A stretch of 64,000 bases of DNA, taken from NCBI RefSeq assembly GCF_020740795.1, contig NC_067282.1, positions 151,576,858-151,640,857 of the forward strand, in the 5' to 3' direction. The position numbers and the translations under genes were made by a program. Source of the DNA: Apus apus. Taxonomy: Eukaryota > Chordata > Aves > Apodiformes > Apodidae. Below the pieces are notes generated by a model. It did no database searches, was not told where the DNA came from, and was given only the letters and a program-made list of their open reading frames with translations. Of this stretch, positions 51,901 to 63,876 are shown piece after piece (the first letter of the stretch is position 1; each line of letters starts with the position of its first letter).

Positions 51901-54900
51901 TGAGCTAAGTAAAGCAGGGCACAAGTATAACAGAGATTCTGTGCAGCAGACTCCAAGGAGGAGAGAATGTTTTTTTGCCTCATCAAATAAGCAAGCAGGA
52001 AAAAGAAGGACTATGTATCTTTCTGAAATGGCTAAAGGCCTGTTTGTTTCCTCCTCCTTCCTCTGAAATTTCCGTTCTGGATGAGGTGGGTCTCTTCTTG
52101 GGTTGTAAACACCCATGCTGAGCACCTATAGCACTGCACAGCTGGACAAAGTAGGGGAGCTGTAAGAAGACAAGAAACTTCCTGGCCAGCAGAGAGGCTT
52201 TCTGCCTTCCGCCGACTGTTCTCCACTCTGCCTGTAATTCAGAGTGATGCCAAGGCTATATGCAGCAAACATGCATCCTCATGCAACAGCGAGTGAACAC
52301 GGTATGAGTAACCTAATAATGGCTTCAGATCCTTACTCAGCCTGCTTGTCCAGCTCACCTACCCACTACCCTCAAGTCCTTCACACAGACACAAAACTAC
52401 TTTCCATGGCCTTCCCATATCTGGATCCCATGTTGTCTACCCACTCTTCAGTACTAGCCTCTACAATCAAGGTCACAAATCAGCTAGAAAAATAGAAACA
52501 AGCATCACCTGCATCATGCTGGTATTATATAGCACACTACCCAGGAAGGACAATACATTATGCTTTTAAAATGCATTTGGAAGGACTGAGATGTTTTTTG
52601 TCAAACACACAAGTCTGAAGGACATTAAACCATGTCTATGTTAGTGTTTGAAATAGTCCTGTAAGAAGCAAGTTGGGCAACATGCTTTAGACACAACCTT
52701 TTTTAGTTCTACTTATGGCCCGTGGGAAGATGGAAAGGGGCAGTGGGTGAATTCCTACTGCTAGCTAATTAGATCATACATTTCCTCTCCCAGGCAATAT
52801 ATCTTTCCCTGCATGAGATGCATTTTTCTTCACTAACCTCTCAAAAGCAGCTTCCCTATAAATCACAAATCACCACTGCGAGCATTCCCTTAATGAGATC
52901 CTCCAGCTTTTGCATTCATTTAATAAAACAGCATTCACCAATCTTCATCTTACTGGTGCATTTAGTCTGCTCATTTGAAGTTATGGGAGGTCCTTCTGGT
53001 GCAGAGATTGAACTCCCTGGTTAAAGATCACACAGGATTTACTTTATCACCTATTCCCAAGGTGATCATCCCCCCTATATACCACGTCACAGGTGGCATA
53101 CACACCTGGCATGCTATTTTCAATATAAAAAAATATCTGTCTTGTGTTGTAATCACATCATCAATAGAACCAGAGGAAAATGAGCTACCAAATCAAAACA
53201 AACGTTCTTTAGTTCTTTAACTGGATCAGCACAGCACCCAAAATAACTTTTATTCTTAACAGTCAGAGCTACTAGCACCTGCAGGCAAGACTCTACTCAG
53301 CCCATGTAAATCAACAGACACCCCCCCAGAATTAACAAGACAACCCATGTAAGAGGAAAATGCCAGTAATGCAAATCCAATTTAAAAAAAGAGTGAGCCT
53401 TCTCATTACCCTAAGCCCATAGAGGAGTCCATCCTTCTTTGGAAGAAGCTTTTCCAGCTGGTTCTGCAATTTTTGAGGTGGCTTCTAGCAAAAGAACCTA
53501 TGTGTTTTCTTTTCTTGTTGTTGAGCTCCTACTTACTCTCTTTAGCTGGTATTCATGCTCCCTAGCTAATTCCCAGCATCAACACACTGTTGCCAGTGAA
53601 ATGAGACCAGCTGCTTCTCCAGATTCTTGAAGTGCTTCATAAACTCAGTTACAACATCTGCAGCCATATTTCTTATGTTCAATCCAATGTACTTTTCCTA
53701 GCATTGGGCATAAAAATGGTTATAAAATGCACATATAAAAGTATTGAAACACAGATTCCTGAAAAGCCTGCCTGAAAAACCATTCAGTGCTTACTCTACA
53801 AAATTAAGCTTCCTTGCCCAAGGGAAGCTAACATAATCTGGGATAACAGGAAGGTTATAGTTTTGAATCCCTCAGTGTTAGGCTTAGTTATAAGACAGTA
53901 CCCTACACAGATGCTTTCACATACTGCATTAGCAAATTGACCCTTATACATGCAACACTAGTACTCCACACACAAAAAAAAGCAGTTCTGTCTAGGATTT
54001 TACCCTTTCTGATACACAACTTCCATCCAGACATGGCTGAGTCAGAATAACTTAGCCAGGTTGTCTTTCATTGGTCCTGTTTCCACTAGCGACATCAGAA
54101 TCGTGGCCTTTGATTCAAAATTCAAGGACAAGCAGGGAAAGTTTAACAACAAAGAGGACTCTGATTCTAGAGAGTGACTGAGAACTGAACCTAATGGTAC
54201 TGTCAAGTTCAGCTGACAAAAAGAAAAATGACACAAAACCACATAAGATGACAGAGACATGAAGAAGAAAAGATAATTTATTTTAAATTTTGTACTCATC
54301 TTCAGAATAAAAGAGGTATTCTTGCTATCTGACCCCGTTTCACAGATAAGGCAATTTGTAGGAAGTCCTGCTCGCTGCAAGAGATAGCTTCTTGAGAAAT
54401 CTTGTGACCTGGGACCGGCAGAGGGCACTGCGTCACCAAGTGACAGCAGTACAGATGCAAGACAGTTCCTACCAGGCAGTGAAAGTGAGCCACGCTGAAG
54501 AAACGAACCAGATTGTAAAAGTCAGAAACACGTCGTTAGTCATCAGCGTGTCAGTCCTACAACAGATAAAGGTATCACTCTTAAAACAGGCCTCAAACTC
54601 TGGGCACTCCTAGAAACACACCTAAATACAGCTCAGTCCCCACACATTTCACTCTCCATGTGATGATTTTAGGGCATAGGCCCCCTACTGAAAATGCTTT
54701 TCAAGTGGCAGGGCCGAGTCAGGCCTGTCCTGCAGCGTATGTATCAAGACTGGGTTGCTTAAGTTAAAAAACATCCTGTCAGACTCCTCTCTGCTTCTCC
54801 AAACCTCTAAATCCTTGCTTGTAGCAGCAGGAAGTCTGTTCAGACAAGAAACAAGACAATATCAAAGCAGAGAGCTGGCAATTTCCATTCTGCCCTCCCC

Positions 54901-55023
54901 TTTTACTCCCCGCCTCCTGCAACCTAGCAGAATTTCAGTGAGCAGAGAACCAAGTTAGAGGACATGAAAGGAATGCTGAGGTAGCAACTTCAGAAGAGTG
55001 TCTTTCTACTTGCTTATTTCTAG
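48984..55023. other. intergenic sequence downstream of IFT27
   Basis: No gene or recognisable transposon was seen. The final 750 bases could be an extended IFT27 3' UTR if the distal AATAAA at 54277 is used. Confidence 0.55.
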
Positions 55024-55029
55024 TTTATT
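55024..55029 (-). terminator. IFT27 polyadenylation signal AATAAA
   Basis: AATAAA on the minus strand about 130 bases after the IFT27 stop codon, giving a short 3' UTR. A second AATAAA at 54277-54282 could serve a longer form. The cleavage site is not defined by the sequence. Confidence 0.55.
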
Positions 55030-55161
55030 TTGAATTACCAGAAGATGACCATGAAGAAGCAAATAGCTCATCTTTTTTTTCTTCTCTCTGTATTCCATCC
55101 TGCAGGATTCTGGGCACTAGAAGCAGCTTAGAGGATAAGTAAGTCATCCCGGCCGTGGCCA

Positions 55162-55260
55162 TCAAGCTAGTGAGCGAAAAGTTTCCACTTTCTCTTTGTA
55201 CAGTTGGTGGAATGACTTTGCCAGGATGTGGAAAGGGGCCTCAAAATTTTTAATCTCCTT
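55162..55260 (-). CDS. IFT27: IFT27 coding exon 7 and stop
   Basis: 32 codons plus TGA. The exon begins [20 protein letters not shown] and ends VETFRSLA. The acceptor is TTTACAG. This C-terminal helix matches the KEMENFEAPFHCLAKQF segment of mammalian IFT27 and has no CAAX or CC prenylation motif. Confidence 0.95.
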   Translation of the reverse strand, partial: KEIKNFEAPFHILAKSFHQLYKEKVETFRSLA

Positions 55261-58200
55261 CTGTAAAGAAATAAGAAAGTCGTGAATAATAGATGGAATA
55301 AGCATTTGGCTACTTCTGCTCTAACTGGTTCACAAAAGACATTCAATCTGAGGGTGAGTTAGATGGCAAATAAGTGGAGGAGAGCACCCAATTATCTTTC
55401 TTTACCTGAAAGTGAAGATAACTTCTCAAACACCCATTTCCACAGATGATGAAAGGAGCAGATACTCACCACTGACACCTCACAGTATTCCAGGCCCTGT
55501 TTCTCAGCCCACTCCTGTGCTTGCTTCTGCTCCACAACTCGACGACCAACCAGGTCTGTTTTATTCCCCACTAAGACACCTACAGGGAAAAAAAATAATG
55601 GAACAAAGCAAAAGCAACCCAGAAATGCTGACTTCACATAATCACAGAATGTCAGGGGTTGGAAGGGACCTCCAAAGATCATCGAGTCAAACCCCTCTGC
55701 CAGAGCAGGACCAAAACTAGGGCAGATCACTCAGAAAGGCCATCCAGACAGGTCTTGAAAGTCTCCAGAGAAGGTGACTCCACAACCTCTCTGGGGAGCC
55801 TGTTCCAGTGCTTTGTAACCCTCACAGTAAAGAAGTTCTTCCTCATGTTGAGGTGGAACTTCCTGTGCTCGAATTTTAATCCATTGCCCCTTGTCCTATC
55901 ACTGGGCACAAGTGAAAAGAGGTTGTTCCTGCCTTCTTGATGCCCAGCCCTCATGTATTTATAGACATTAATTAGATCCTCCCTCAGTCTTCTCCTCTCT
56001 AGACTGAAAAGCAGCAGCTCTCTCTTTCCTTGTAAGGCAGGTGTTCCAGTCCCTTAATCAGCCATGTAGCCCTTTGTTGGACTCTGAATTGGATCCCTGT
56101 CCCTCTTGAACTGGGGAGCCCAGAAGTGGATGCAATATTCCAAATGAGGTCTCACCAGGGCTGAGTAGAGGGGGAGGAGAACCTCCCTCAATCTGCTGGA
56201 CACACTCCTCGTGCACCCTAGGATACCATTTGTCTTCTTGGCCATAAGGGGACATTGTTGTCCCATGGACTTGTTAGCAATAAATGCTGGAACACTTGTA
56301 GAAGTGGAAGGTATAGAAAGCAATCTACAACAACCACAAAGTTCCACAAAGGAAACATATTCATGCCTTATCTGCTTTGTGATAAAAGCAAATGAGTTGG
56401 AGGAAGCCATGCTTGTGTCTGCTTAAAATAAATGCTCAATGTCACTTCTCAGCAGCAACAACTGCCATCATACAAGAGGGGAGCACGTAACAAGAATCTT
56501 GCCCATTTCTTACCTGGGATGTGCACTCCAGCTGCTTGAGCCCTCAGTTTCTCCAACCACTTGGCACAGTTGTTGAAAGATTGCTCATTAGTGACATCAT
56601 ACACAAGGCACAGGACGTTGGGTTGCTCCCACTGCAGAGCAAGAAAGGAACATTGTGAGCTCTAATGAAACTGATGTGGTCAACATCCAGCCTGTACACA
56701 CAGCAAACACAGATGCTAAGACAAAAATAAAAAGCCTAACACACAGGAACCCTATGCCCTGGCTGAGGCCTCACATTTCAGCTGAGCTGACTAAATGGAT
56801 AGATGGCACTGGGAAAGGTGGTTTTGCTCTCTTTCCCCATTCCTGTCTGCATGGTCCTGCTCCTTTACAGATATCAGCTCTGGCACTCATCTGATCCCTA
56901 GGGAAGCTGATTCTTCGTGCTGAATCAGCACAAAATTAATCCTAGAGAAAAAAGTAGAAAGGTTTTCTGCCAGTTTGAGAAGATGAGCCAGCTTCTGGAG
57001 GGGTCACTTGCAAACCAGACCTAGTGCAAGGGCAAAAGTGGAACTGCCCCTTGTAGAGCACTGAACCATTAGGTTGACTTAGCCATCTTAGGAGACCTCA
57101 CATCAGTTAATTGATCCTACCCCTCAAAATGTGATAATAGAACAGAGAAATGTACAGGCAAGGAAATGAGTGAGTGAAGGAATAAATCAAGGGCAGTATT
57201 ATGCTCAAGGACAAGAATAAGTCCTTCCTGTTGGATCAAACACATCACCGTAATACAAAAAAACCTCAACCCACTGCTGGAGTAGCAGCAAAATAGACAT
57301 TTTTCTAAGAAATAAAAATAACTCTAACCAACAGCACACAGGGATCCTCAGATAAACATCCCTATTTCTTTTGTAAGAAAACTGAGTGACTATCAGCCTT
57401 CCTTCCTCTGGAAAGTATTTCTTCTGGTACTTTTACAAGTTTTAGAGAGGTAGAACAGGATGCATTGGCAACTGAGGTAATTGCTCCCATTTACACTAAA
57501 GACAAAGTTTGCTACATCTGCCAGACTGGGGAGTTCAGATCTTCAAAGCAAAGGCACTTCTTTGGAAGAAGAGGACTGTTACATAAGACTTACCAGTTTC
57601 TCCAGCATTTCAGAAAATAGATCTTTTCCTGCAGAGTCAAAAATGAAGAATTCCTGAAAGTGGAAACAGAAAGAAGGCTCTTGCCAGGAAAACTGCAGTG
57701 TAGAGAAAGATTTTGAAAGTAAACACTGGAACTTATAACTCCTGCATTTTGTACAGTACAGCAATGTGGTGTCCCTAAGGGATAAGCTCCCTGCACTGAG
57801 AATACTGCAGTTCAGACAGGTTGAGAAAAGAAATAGCTATTTTTCATGTATAACCATTACAAGGGCCCAAGGCTCCAAGTATGGTTTCCATCCCTACTGG
57901 AAACAGAATATGTGGAGTGGGACAGTAACCTGCACTATTTATACACAATTATACACATGGTTCATATTCCACTAGTGGGAGCAGTGGGAGTTAGGGGAAA
58001 ATAACACATAAGTTCCAGCTTCTGTAGTTTTAAGAAACATGAACTAAACCCAAGCGCCCAAAAGGACAAAGCAGAATCCTAACAAAGCTGGCTACAGCTT
58101 TGACTTAAGATGTCACGTTGGATACAAGGAAGTAAAATTTATATTTTTGAGATGAAGCTAACCCTGCAGTATCAGCAGTTGTACATGATCAGCTTCATTT

Positions 58201-61200
58201 CCTTAACGCAACTTAATGGCCTTATGAACATGCAGAGTGATGTTCCTCCAGCATAAGAGCGAAGTGAGGTTTGAGCTCCGGATGCCTCTTTCTGACCCAA
58301 TTTATGTCACAGAAAAACTCACCACACTATCACTTGTCTCTGGAACGGATACAGACTTCACCAACAGTTCTATGCCCGTTGTCTGTCAAGAAGAATCAGG
58401 AAAACAAGGATCAGAAGAGTTTTTACGAGCCTGTCCAACTGCATACTAACTATACATTGGACTGAGGCAATTCTTGTGAATCATTGCAATCCCATCAAAC
58501 ACAGACTGCTGGGAACTCCTCACAGCTCCAGTCACATACTCCCACCTACATGTCAAAGCCACGCAGATTTCCTCTGATGGGGGAAAAAGACAGAGAAGAG
58601 GAAGCATCCAGACATTTGATTGTATACAGCTAAGGGTATTAGCTGAAATCTGCAGGGCTACGTTCACTACCACACTGCTGCTCTAAAGCCTTAGAACGCT
58701 TTGCACCAACCATGTGATCAGCTAACATATGGGACTGAGGTTATTTGTGCTTCTTCCACCTTTTATCTCATTCTGCTTTGTAGCTTGTTTGTGCTATTTC
58801 TATGCTTAACTTTTGCTTTCCATCTTCATTTCAATGAATAAACATATTTTAGGGTTGGTTTTTTTTTCCTCCACACTCATAATTCTCTTTTTTACTTTAG
58901 TTATATTTACTTTTATTTTCATCCTGCTTCTGATTAGTCATCACCATTGATTCTCACACTGAAAGACTGCAAACTGTGTCCTCTTCATCTGGGAACAGTT
59001 TCTGTAGATTATAATTATCTTGGGGCTATGCAGCACATCTACATGTTTGCATAGTGATAAGCGTACTGTCCACACACACATTTAATAGTTTAAATTAAAA
59101 GTTTTCTCCTTCAGAGATGCTTTTTCATAGAGCAATCCCTAACGGGGGAAGCTCTCTAACACCTCAAAAGCTCGTGAAAACATTGGTTCAGCAGGAAAAT
59201 GGATGACTTATGAGGAGCGGCTGAGGTCACTTGGAGAAGAGGAAGCTGAGGGGTGACTTCATTGCAGTCCATGGCTTCCTCACGACAGGAAAAGATGGGG
59301 CAGGTACTGATCTCTTTACTCCTGTGACCAATGACAGGACTTGGAGAAATGGCAGGAACATGAATTGGGAAGTTTAGGTTAGATATCAGGAAAAGGTTTT
59401 TCACCCAGAGGGTGGTCAAGCACTGGAACAAGCTGCCCAGGGAAGTGGTGACAGCACCAAGCCTGCTTGAGTTCAAGAAGCATTTGGATTATGCTCTTAG
59501 GAACATGGTGTGATTCTTGGGGTGCCCTACACAGGGACAGTAGTTTGACTCGATCCTGATGAGTCCCTTCCAACTCAGCATATTCTATAATTCTATGAAA
59601 ACTATAATATTAACTAAATTACTCTGCATTAAGTTTCAAAATGAGCCCCCTTATAGTGTACTTACAGAATATTATATTATTTCTTCTCATAATCTAAGGT
59701 GTAAGAGAAAGGGCAAGACACCATCTTGAATGTCTCAATTCAAAATCATATTTATTTTGTTCTACACCTTCTTGGTTTTCTCATGCAACTTAGAAACATG
59801 TTGGAGTGCAGTTTAAGCCTGTTGTATCCTTACCAGTGTGTAGTTCTTCTGAAAATGAGCCCCATCATTGCGGAACATCTGGGCTAAGGCACTCTTCCCC
59901 ACAGCTGGATCTCCTGCAAAACCAAAAGCATAAAAGATTTTTGTTTTATTTTAGAGAATCTTGTTTTCCCTCACTTCTGTTATTATCACATGCCATAAGA
60001 GCCTGGATGCTCTAACTCTGCATACAGGCAAGACAACTGTCACAAGGAGCACACAACAGTCTTTCCGTGTGGGAAAATTAATATTGCTAGTGTATATACT
60101 GGTGCTGACATCAGATTTCTACTCTATGAATGACAGTTAAGGGCCCCAAGATCAGGGTGCAACTTTTTTTTTTTTTTAAATTCATGTCTACCCTATAGCT
60201 TTTACCTAAAAATTACAATTTCCCAGATACGTTATCATGCAGAGAAAAAACACAATATGATTAGGGAGACTGTACTGCACAGGAGACTACTTCCTCTCCT
60301 TAGATTATCCTTTTCCTCAGATTCAAATCCTTGTTGTATATTGAGTTCAGGGAAGCAGCAGGTCATCTATATACTCCAAAGCTGCTTAAGCTGGTAACAC
60401 TCGTCCATGAACTCTTCTTGCTGCCCCTGCTAAGAGAGCAACTCTTGCTGACTCAATGCTGCTGGTGGCTCATTAGTTGCATCCCCAGCGTAACACAATG
60501 TCACTTGGCTGGAAAAAAAGAGCCTGCTGATTCATCCCTATATGGAAGGAAAATCAAGGGGCTTTAGTTTTTGCTCTTCTAGAGCCAAGGCTTTCTGGTA
60601 TGGCTTGCACAACAGTTCAGGCAAACCTGGCAGCTGCCTCATTTGGCCTGCTATTACAAAACTCCTTAAGATCCAAAGCAATGGCAGAGAACTGCTAGAT
60701 TCACATATGGCCATATCACTCCATGAAAAATACCATAATCATTGCAAAACAAAGCCTTAACTTCATGTTCCAAAAGGGCTTATCCTCTCTTCACATACTG
60801 TCTCACCAGCCTGGATAGTTCAAAGGACAGAAACCAGGAATTAAATACCTCAGTGGTTCTAGCTTCACACTTAAAGAAACACTCATGACAGTGAAGCCTG
60901 GAATAGAAGAGTTTTTTGTTATGTTGTCAATAAATAAATGCAGTAAGGGGCATATTTTGATTCTATTACAGCTTCCTAGATGGTGTTTTGAAGGAAATTG
61001 TGAAACTTATCTGTTCAGATAATATTACAGAGGAGTAAGGGTGTTTTGGGTAGTGACAATTGCTCCTAGATGCATTTACCAACAAACGTTCTTGTTTAAA
61101 CGTTTTTAGCATGCTTGCTTACTTTGAGACGAGTTGGGCTCATAATATTTAGACAAGAAAATCTGGTAAGTCAGCTTGTTTGTTCCCTGATCAGTTCAAG

Positions 61201-63803
61201 CTTGTGCTGAAGACGACACTCTGTTCTGAGTGGAAGTTATTCTGTATTTCAATAGACAATTAGATCTGTCTTTGTAAAGTGAGCTAGAGAAGCATACATT
61301 GCTCCAAATTGCGCAGGCATCATCCGGTGCAAATTCTTAACTAATGCATTGCCTGTTTTCAGTCTGACAGCCCCAGTTGTTCCTTCCCTCTTTTTATTCT
61401 TTGCCATCCTCTTAGCCTGTTACATCTACACTTTCTCAAAATAAATTTCCTGGTCTTTTTCATTTAGTTTGGTCTCATCTGCCAGTACTGCATTTCACAG
61501 TATTTATTCCACCCATATTTCAGTTATTCTGCCAGAATCTGTGGTGTGTCTCTAAAATGCCTGCGACTGCCAACTGCCTTTCTCTAATGAAAACCTTTTA
61601 GTAGTGTCTCCATAGTAAGCTCAAACAACAATACCTTTTACACTGTGTCTGTAAATTACCCTTGAGATAACACGGGAATGGCTTTCTATTGTCAGGTTAA
61701 TAGTCTCTATCTTGCTAATAAAAAGCCCCTTTTTTCCTCTGTTGTTCTCTTTGACCTTGGTGCAGCTCTCAGTACTGTGACCCAATCTAGTCTTCATAAT
61801 GATTTTGTTAGGTACACAAGAGTTCCCTGTTCCATGTGGAACAAGGAATCATAGAACCATGGGATGGTTTGAGTTCAAAAGAACCTTAAAGATCATCTAG
61901 TTGCAACCCCTCTGCATGGGCAGGGACACCTTCCACTGGACCAGGTTGCTCCAAGCCCCATCCAACCTGGCCTTGAACACTTCCAGGGATGGGGCTTCCA
62001 CAACTTCCCTGGGCAACCTGTTCCAGTGTCTCAACAACCACATGCTAAAGAATTTTGTCCTAATGTCTAACTTAAATCTCCCCCCCTCCAGTTTAACCCA
62101 TTACCCCTTGTCCTCTCACTACAAGGCCTTGTAAAAAGTCCCCAGCTCTTCTGTGGGCCCTCTTCAGATACTGGAAGGTGGCTACGTGGTCTCCCTGGAG
62201 CCTTCTCTTCTCCAGGTTTGCCCAGGGAAGTTGTGGATGTCTCCTCTCTGGAAGTGTTCAAGGCCAGGTTTGGTGGGACTTTGAGCAACCTGGTCTATTG
62301 GGAGGTGTCTCTGCCCATGGCAGGAGGATTGAAACTAGATGATCTTTAAGGTCCCTTCCATTCTATGAAACTGTGTATTTGCTTCTACCTGTGTAATTGT
62401 GCCTACTAATTTCCTATGTCTCTTTCACTATATTGGTCTCTTCTGCAAGACAGAAGTTATTTCTCCCGGCTTGTTTCATTCATTTATTATTTTTAATAAT
62501 ACATGGATATCATTGTAGCATTTAGGAGCATTACATATGGGACAGGACCTTCTCCTTGTTTGTGTTGTGAACAGAATGGAAAAAGCAGCTCTAGACCCAG
62601 AAAGGATTAAGTATATAACAGAGTCACCCAAAGAAAACGTATGTAAATTTAAAATGGTCATGGATTTGGCCTTTGGTAACATTAAACAATAAAACTGATA
62701 AGACTTAAGCAAAGCCCATATAATTGGACCTGGACACTTCCAAACTGCAAATGATACGTAAATTTCAAATCTAGAAGGCAGGCAAGATACTCATGCTATC
62801 CACAGTAACTATCAACAGAGGCATAAGAGAGATTAATTATTCTGTATTTGTGAAAGATCACACCTGGCTTTATGCAAGTTGATGGGGTTTTCTGCAGTTA
62901 AAAAAGGGTAAACACTTCACTCTGGATGAAAGAAAACCTAGGAGTTAAAACCTGGGAGTTGTATGCACACTGAGGTTTTATGTGCTTCTGGCTGGGGATG
63001 CACAGGGCCCCAGTGTAAAAGGAGGGGAAAAAAAAAGAAACGGTTTTCTTCCTGCTCTGATAACAGTCAACTGTACTTACTTTCAGCACCTTCATAATGC
63101 ATCCTGACTAAATAAACCAGTGTCTTCACCTCACATATTTTCAGGCTAACCTCCAGTTTGCTTGGGGAAAAAAAGATGCATCTGAGAAGTGCACACGCTT
63201 CATCCTACTCCTTGCTAAGGCTCCACCTTTCCATCACACTCTCAGAATCATCCCAACTTCTGACACGAATTTCTCCTCCAGCAAAAAGGCAGCCTTCCAC
63301 AAGAGGCAGGACAAGCTACCCCCCTCCCTTCACACTTCCTGCATCCTCAGTCCACCTTTCCACCCTGTAGAAATACTTCTTTAAAACGATCCCTCTTCCT
63401 TTCCCCTTTCCTCTCCTTCCTCTCCCCCCCCCCCCTCTCTCTCATCCTTCCCTTGCACTTCGGCTGGTCCCACTACACTTCGCACCCTCCCTGAACACAA
63501 CTCTTCACTCCCCGCCAGCCGTAGGCGGGAGGGGGCACAGGGCAGGGGAACAACACCCGCGATCCCCACCGTTCCCGTCCCGAGGCAGCTACAGGCCCCA
63601 CCGCTCTCCTCTCGCCTCTTCCCACACCCCCCCGGCGAGGCGCTGAGACAAGCCAGGCCGCTCCCCCATCACTGAGGGGGGCCCGGGCGTTCCCGCGCCG
63701 CCCCGTCGCCGGCCTGGCCCCAGCCCACGGAGCCCGCTCAGCCGGCGGGGCGGACGGGACCGGACTCACCCGCCAGGAGGCACTTGGCAGCGAGCTTCAC
63801 CAT
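55162..63803 (-). CDS. IFT27: IFT27 (RABL4), intraflagellar transport GTPase, complete seven-exon gene
   Basis: Joining exons 63770-63803, 59834-59913, 58323-58382, 57594-57653, 56514-56631, 55470-55579 and 55162-55260 gives 561 bases, 186 residues plus stop, the same size as human IFT27. IFT27 is a Rab-like GTPase of the IFT-B complex in cilia; it pairs with IFT25 (HSPB11) and is needed for BBSome-dependent exit of membrane cargo. Visible motifs: P-loop GDPAVGKS at 12-19, switch II DSAGK at 64-68 (Lys where Ras has catalytic Gln, as in mammalian IFT27), G4 NKTD at 123-126, G5-like EVSV at 151-154. The C-terminus ends FRSLA with no prenylation cysteines, as expected for this family. All introns are GT-AG. 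The neighbour CACNG2 and shared orientation match human 22q12.3. Confidence 0.97.
55470..55579 (-). CDS. IFT27: IFT27 coding exon 6 (NKxD motif)
   Basis: 110 bases completing Gly118 and encoding [17 protein letters not shown] through [12 protein letters not shown] at 123-126 gives guanine specificity. Acceptor CCTGTAG, donor GTGAGT. The exon ends in phase 0. Confidence 0.95.
55580..56513 (-). other. IFT27: IFT27 intron 5
   Basis: 0.93 kb intron, about two-thirds of which is a CR1 LINE fragment (55636-56240) in the same orientation as the gene. Confidence 0.9.
55636..56240 (-). mobile_element. CR1 LINE fragment in IFT27 intron 5
   Basis: The terminal region begins at 55636 (ATAATCACAGAATGTCAGGG). 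Minus-strand frames encode pieces of the RT C-terminus ([40 protein letters not shown]) with frame changes. Truncated at the 5' end and disabled; same orientation as IFT27. Confidence 0.9.
56514..56631 (-). CDS. IFT27: IFT27 coding exon 5
   Basis: 118 bases from acceptor CTCTGCAG to donor GTAAGA, encoding [19 protein letters not shown] onward to GVHIP plus the first base of Gly118. It forms beta-4 and alpha-3 of the G domain. Confidence 0.95.
56632..57593 (-). other. IFT27: IFT27 intron 4
   Basis: 0.96 kb intron, GTAAGT donor, with no repeat or other signal recognised. Confidence 0.9.
57594..57653 (-). CDS. IFT27: IFT27 coding exon 4 (switch II)
   Basis: Twenty codons encoding [20 protein letters not shown], with phase 0 at both ends, acceptor TTTCAG and donor GTAAGT. 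It carries the DxxG magnesium-binding motif with Lys68 in place of the Ras Gln61 equivalent. Confidence 0.95.
57654..58322 (-). other. IFT27: IFT27 intron 3
   Basis: 0.67 kb intron with no repeat or other signal recognised. Confidence 0.9.
58323..58382 (-). CDS. IFT27: IFT27 coding exon 3 (switch I / beta-2 region)
   Basis: Sixty bases, 20 codons, reading [20 protein letters not shown]. The acceptor is CTTGACAG and the donor is GTGAGT. The product matches the [20 protein letters not shown] segment of mammalian IFT27. Thr39 and Thr40 lie where the switch I threonine is expected. Confidence 0.93.
58383..59833 (-). other. IFT27: IFT27 intron 2
   Basis: 1.45 kb intron, GTAAGG donor. Holds one plus-strand CR1 3' fragment at about 59195-59600. 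Nothing else was recognised. Confidence 0.9.
59195..59600 (+). mobile_element. CR1 LINE 3' fragment in IFT27 intron 2
   Basis: Plus-strand translation gives a late RT piece ([18 protein letters not shown], then KLPREVV) followed by a 3' UTR ending TTCCAACTCAGCATATTCTA and ATAATTCTATG octamers. Its tail differs from the other copies, so it belongs to another CR1 subfamily. Orientation is opposite to IFT27. Confidence 0.85.
59834..59913 (-). CDS. IFT27: IFT27 coding exon 2 (P-loop)
   Basis: Eighty bases encoding the rest of the G1 loop, [14 protein letters not shown], through FQKNYTL. Acceptor TTTTGCAG, donor GTAAGG, ends in phase 0. Lys18 and Ser19 are the phosphate and magnesium ligands expected in small GTPases. 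Confidence 0.95.
61847..62215 (-). mobile_element. CR1 LINE 3' fragment, left arm of inverted pair
   Basis: Starts at its terminal octamers near 61850 and runs about 370 bases into the late RT region (CCTTGAACACTTCCAGGGAT block, then CTGGAGCCTTCTCTTCTCCA). Same orientation as IFT27. Confidence 0.9.
62216..62372 (+). mobile_element. CR1 LINE 3' fragment, right arm of inverted pair
   Basis: Begins GCCCAGGGAAGTTGTGGATG and runs to GAAACTAGATGATCTTTAAG, GTCCCTTCC and ATTCTATG. It abuts the opposite-strand fragment with no unique sequence between them. Confidence 0.88.
63424..63443. repeat. C12 run followed by CT repeat
   Basis: Twelve C bases then CTCTCTCT, at the edge of the IFT27 CpG island within intron 1. 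Confidence 0.9.
63770..63803 (-). CDS. IFT27: IFT27 coding exon 1
   Basis: Eleven codons plus one base encoding [11 protein letters not shown] and the first base of Gly12. The ATG context is GGCCC before and G after. The donor is GTGAGT at 63769. The intron splits the first glycine codon of the P-loop (phase 1), completed by exon 2. Confidence 0.95.
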
Positions 63804-63859
63804 GGGCCCGGGCGGGCGCTGCTGGGCCGGGCGGGCGGGCGGCACCGCGACCCTTTGCA

Positions 63860-63873
63860 GCAGCCCTAGCAAC
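63860..63873 (+). promoter_or_regulatory. RFX X-box-like site 1 in IFT27 promoter
   Basis: GCAGCCCTAGCAAC matches 11 of 14 positions of the X-box consensus GTTRCCATRGYAAC, with a perfect right half AGCAAC. RFX factors drive many ciliary genes. It lies about 57 bases upstream of the IFT27 ATG. Confidence 0.6.
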
Positions 63874-63876
63874 GGC

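Larger units (their letters stand above)
59914..63769 (-). other. IFT27: IFT27 intron 1
   Basis: 3.86 kb between exons 1 and 2 with GTGAGT donor and TTTTGCAG acceptor. It holds a head-to-head CR1 pair at 61847-62372, a T run at 60164-60177 and a C run near 63424. Nothing else was recognised. Confidence 0.9.
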
